From: an uncultured Alsobacter sp.
GTDB lineage: Bacteria; Pseudomonadota; Alphaproteobacteria; Rhizobiales; Beijerinckiaceae
NCBI RefSeq assembly: GCF_945952055.1
Contig: NZ_CAMFHB010000024.1
Location: forward strand, 1-64,000
Length of the DNA: 64,000 bases
Direction of reading: 5' to 3'
Positions within the stretch are counted from its first letter, which is position 1. Each line of letters starts with the position of its first letter. Under the pieces are notes generated by a model. It worked only from the letters and a program-made list of their open reading frames with translations, searched no databases and was not told the DNA's origin. Positions 61,971 through 64,000 of this stretch are shown here, one piece after another. The position numbers and the translations under genes are program-made.

Positions 61971-62537
61971 ATGATGACGACCCCGGCCCCGTCTGGACCC
62001 GACGCGATCGCCCTGCGCGAGGCGTCGCGCGCCGACGCGGAGGCGATCGCCCGGCTGCACCACGACCTCTGGCACGAGACCTACGCGGCGCTGGCTCCTC
62101 CCGACCTGCCGGCACTCATGACGCTCGAGGCACGTCGGACCCGGTGGCGCGCGATCCTGGACGAGCCCGGCCAGGATCTCGTCATGGTCGCCCGGGCGGG
62201 CGACACCCTGGCGGGGTTCATGCTCATGGGGCCACCGTCCGAACCTGCCTTCGGGGCCTGCTGCGAAATCAGGCATCTCTTCGTGCGCGGCACCCTGCAG
62301 GGCAGGGGCCTCGGGCGCCGCCTGCTGGCCGAGGCGGCACGGCGCGCCCTCGACCGTGGCGAGACGCGGCTGGGGCTCGGCGTCGTCGACGGCAACCGGG
62401 GCGCGATCGCGTTCTACACGCGCCTGGGCGGCCGGATGGTCGGCGCCTACACGGACCCTGGGCCGCGGTGGCGCTCCCGCAACCTGATCTTCGTGTGGGA
62501 CGACCTGCCGGCTCTCGCGGCGAGCGTTCGGGACTGA
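61971..62537 (+). CDS. GNAT family N-acetyltransferase
   Basis: A 188-residue acetyltransferase. ALREASRADAEAIARLHHDLWHETY is the usual GNAT opening, EIRHLFVRGTLQGRGLGRRLL contains the acetyl-CoA pyrophosphate-binding Q/RxxGxG/A loop, and LGVVDGNRGAIAFYTRLGGRMVG is the C-terminal motif B. The acceptor is unknown. Two consecutive ATG codons (61971 and 61974) are possible starts. It may be cotranscribed with the cytochrome c gene 140 bases downstream, but nothing links them functionally. Confidence 0.88.
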   Translation: MMTTPAPSGPDAIALREASRADAEAIARLHHDLWHETYAALAPPDLPALMTLEARRTRWRAILDEPGQDLVMVARAGDTLAGFMLMGPPSEPAFGACCEIRHLFVRGTLQGRGLGRRLLAEAARRALDRGETRLGLGVVDGNRGAIAFYTRLGGRMVGAYTDPGPRWRSRNLIFVWDDLPALAASVRD

Positions 62538-62677
62538 GCTTCGGCAAAGGCGGTGTTGGCGAAAATACATTTCAACAGGCGCGGGCACTGCATACAATTC
62601 TCAACCGGAATCCCGATTTGCCTCAAGAGTGCGCAGTCGCCCGTCCCCCCCACGCGTGCCACAGGGATCGACCGTCC

Positions 62678-63523
62678 ATGCCGTCCTTCAGGGTCCTCCT
62701 CGCATTCGCCGTGCTCTTCGCTCCCACCGTCGCCGTCGCGCAGTCGGGCGACGGCGGTCGCGGCAGCTATCTCGTCAACGGCCTGATGGCGTGCGGCAGC
62801 TGCCACACGCCGAAGGGGCCGCAGGGCGACATCGCTGAGAAGGCTTTCTCGGGCGGTCTCACCTTCGACGAGGGGCCCTTCAAGGTCACGGCCTCCAACA
62901 TCACGCCGGACCCGGAAACCGGGATCGGATCGTGGAGCGCCGACGATCTCAAGCGCCTGCTGCGGACCGGCGTCCGCCCCAACGGCGTCCCGCTGGCGCC
63001 GATCATGCCGACGGGCTTCTACGGGCTGATGAGCGAGGAGGACCTCGACCAGGCGGTCGCCTACCTCCGCTCCGTACCGGCCGTGAAGAACAAGGTGCCG
63101 GACCCGGTCTACCGCGCGGTCATTCCGCGCCAGGTGTTTCCCGGGGCGGAGAAGCCCTACACCGCGACCGACATTCAGGCGCCCGTCGCCCGGGGCTTCT
63201 ATCTCGCGACGCTCGCCCACTGCATGGAGTGCCACACCCCGATGGGACCGCGCGGACGCGACTTCGCCAACGACCTCGGCAAGGGTGGGTTCGAGCTCAA
63301 GGGCCCGTGGGGCATCTCGATCTCCCGCAACATCACGCAGAGCACCACCAAGGGGCTGGGCGGCTGGACCGATGCCGAGATCAAGCGGGCCATCACGAAG
63401 GGGATCTCGAAGGACGGTTCGCACCTCGCGCCGCCGATGTCCTTCGCCTCCTACGAGCGCGCCAGCGAGGCCGACCTCGACGCCATCGTCGCCTGGCTGA
63501 GGACCCTGCCGGCCCGTGACTGA
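62678..63523 (+). CDS. diheme cytochrome c
   Basis: A 281-residue periplasmic protein. A signal peptide covers about residues 1-21 (APTVAVA before QSGDGG). Two heme c sites are CGSCH (Cys39, Cys42, His43) and CMECH (Cys182, Cys185, His186), each followed by a short cytochrome domain; methionine ligands are plausible in APIMPTGFYG and APPMSFASY. Relatives serve as electron acceptors for periplasmic alcohol or sugar dehydrogenases. No dehydrogenase is adjacent, so the partner is unknown. Confidence 0.92.
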   Translation: MPSFRVLLAFAVLFAPTVAVAQSGDGGRGSYLVNGLMACGSCHTPKGPQGDIAEKAFSGGLTFDEGPFKVTASNITPDPETGIGSWSADDLKRLLRTGVRPNGVPLAPIMPTGFYGLMSEEDLDQAVAYLRSVPAVKNKVPDPVYRAVIPRQVFPGAEKPYTATDIQAPVARGFYLATLAHCMECHTPMGPRGRDFANDLGKGGFELKGPWGISISRNITQSTTKGLGGWTDAEIKRAITKGISKDGSHLAPPMSFASYERASEADLDAIVAWLRTLPARD

Positions 63524-63608
63524 AGCGGGGCTGTGCCGGCGCCCGCATTGACGCGGGAGGCGGCCGACCTTATGCCGCGCTCGGAACCGAGCGCGAGACC
63601 AAGAAGCG

Positions 63609-64000
63609 ATGTCGCAGCCTTTCGTGTTGATCGCCGGCGGCGGCATCGGGGGGCTCGCCACCGCGCTCACCCTGCACCAGATCGGCGTGCCCTGCAGGGT
63701 CTTCGAGACCGTTCAGACCCTGCGGCCCCTGGGCGTGGGCATCAACCTGCAGCCCAACGCCGTCCGCGAGCTGTACGACCTCGGCATCACGGCCGCCGAC
63801 CTCGACACGATAGGCCTGCCGGCCCGGGAATGGGCGCTCGTCGGCCTCAACGGCAAGGACATCTATTCGGAGCCGAGGGGGCTCGACGCCGGCTACCGCT
63901 GGCCGCAATACGCCGTGCACCGGGGCGCGCTGCAGATGCTCCTCTACCGGACGGTGATCGAGCGCCTGGGACCGGACGCGGTGCGTACGGGCGAGCGGGT
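63609..64000 (+). CDS. FAD-dependent aromatic-ring monooxygenase (partial, cut by window end)
   Basis: The first 130 codons of a flavoprotein monooxygenase. The N-terminal FAD-binding motif GGGIGGLATALTLHQIG (about residues 10-26) is followed by VGINLQPNAVRELYDLGI and QYAVHRGALQMLLYRTVIERLG, typical of salicylate/6-hydroxynicotinate-type hydroxylases that use NAD(P)H and O2. The ATG at 63609 fits the family start. The frame is still open at 64000, so the substrate-binding part lies outside the window. Confidence 0.88.
   Translation, partial: MSQPFVLIAGGGIGGLATALTLHQIGVPCRVFETVQTLRPLGVGINLQPNAVRELYDLGITAADLDTIGLPAREWALVGLNGKDIYSEPRGLDAGYRWPQYAVHRGALQMLLYRTVIERLGPDAVRTGER

Overview
The window is about 64 kb of very GC-rich chromosomal DNA with dense, mostly metabolic gene content. 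The organism is most likely an alphaproteobacterium of the order Hyphomicrobiales (Rhizobiales). The grounds are the base composition, six ABC importers in one stretch, FCD-type GntR regulators, a soluble globin-coupled chemotaxis transducer, a TadE/G-like protein, and families of intergenic palindromic repeats of the kind common in that order. I cannot name a genus. I see no rRNA, tRNA, CRISPR array, intact insertion sequence or prophage. Gene identities come from reading the translated sequences, not from a database search.

Layout. (1) 1-6.7 kb: VOC protein, GntR regulator divergent from a dihydrodipicolinate-synthase-family aldolase, adenylate cyclase-TPR protein, class V aminotransferase, remnants of a FitAB-type toxin-antitoxin pair, and a hydroxypyruvate-isomerase-like protein. 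(2) 6.9-11.1 kb: TadE/G-like protein, aldo/keto reductase, and a globin-coupled chemoreceptor split by a one-base frameshift. (3) 11.1-17.7 kb, minus strand: a complete dipeptide-type ABC importer with a MaoC-like hydratase at its end. (4) 17.9-25.1 kb, plus strand: hydroxyacid dehydrogenase, RpiR regulator, a DUF6282-like metal-hydrolase candidate coupled to a spermidine/putrescine-type ABC importer. (5) 25.1-34.9 kb: DUF808 protein, then a sulfatase, a formylglycine-generating enzyme, a sugar-type ABC importer without an ATPase, a LysR regulator and a second sulfatase. (6) 35-42.4 kb: GMC oxidoreductase, mandelate-racemase-type enzyme and a YtfQRT-YjfF-like sugar importer. (7) 42.7-45.8 kb: exonuclease III, SDR, acetamidase/formamidase, DUF1330. 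(8) 45.9-58.2 kb: a second dipeptide-type importer divided around a GntR regulator, followed by an enolase-superfamily enzyme, an M81 peptidase, a DoeB-like deacylase and, divergently, another enolase-superfamily enzyme. (9) 58.3-64 kb: alpha/beta hydrolase, Fe3+-type ABC importer without ATPase, GNAT, diheme cytochrome c, and the start of a flavin monooxygenase cut by the window edge.

Two loci look like coherent uptake-and-breakdown systems that I cannot match to a described pathway. In the first (26.2-34.9 kb, perhaps reaching 42.4 kb) two Cys-type sulfatases and their maturase all lack signal peptides, which suggests that a sulfated compound is imported and desulfated in the cytoplasm. In the second (45.9-58.2 kb) a GntR regulator gene and a divergent catabolic promoter about 7.5 kb away carry related GTATAC-centred dyads, which suggests one regulon joining a peptide-type importer to a deacylase, a peptidase and two related enolase-superfamily enzymes.

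The most unusual non-coding feature is a repeat of about 85-99 bp present five times. Every copy pairs two different inverted arms, so the element has a direction although it looks palindromic. Repeats of this and a second family lie directly downstream of two ABC binding-protein genes, where they may raise binding-protein mRNA relative to the permease or ATPase mRNA.
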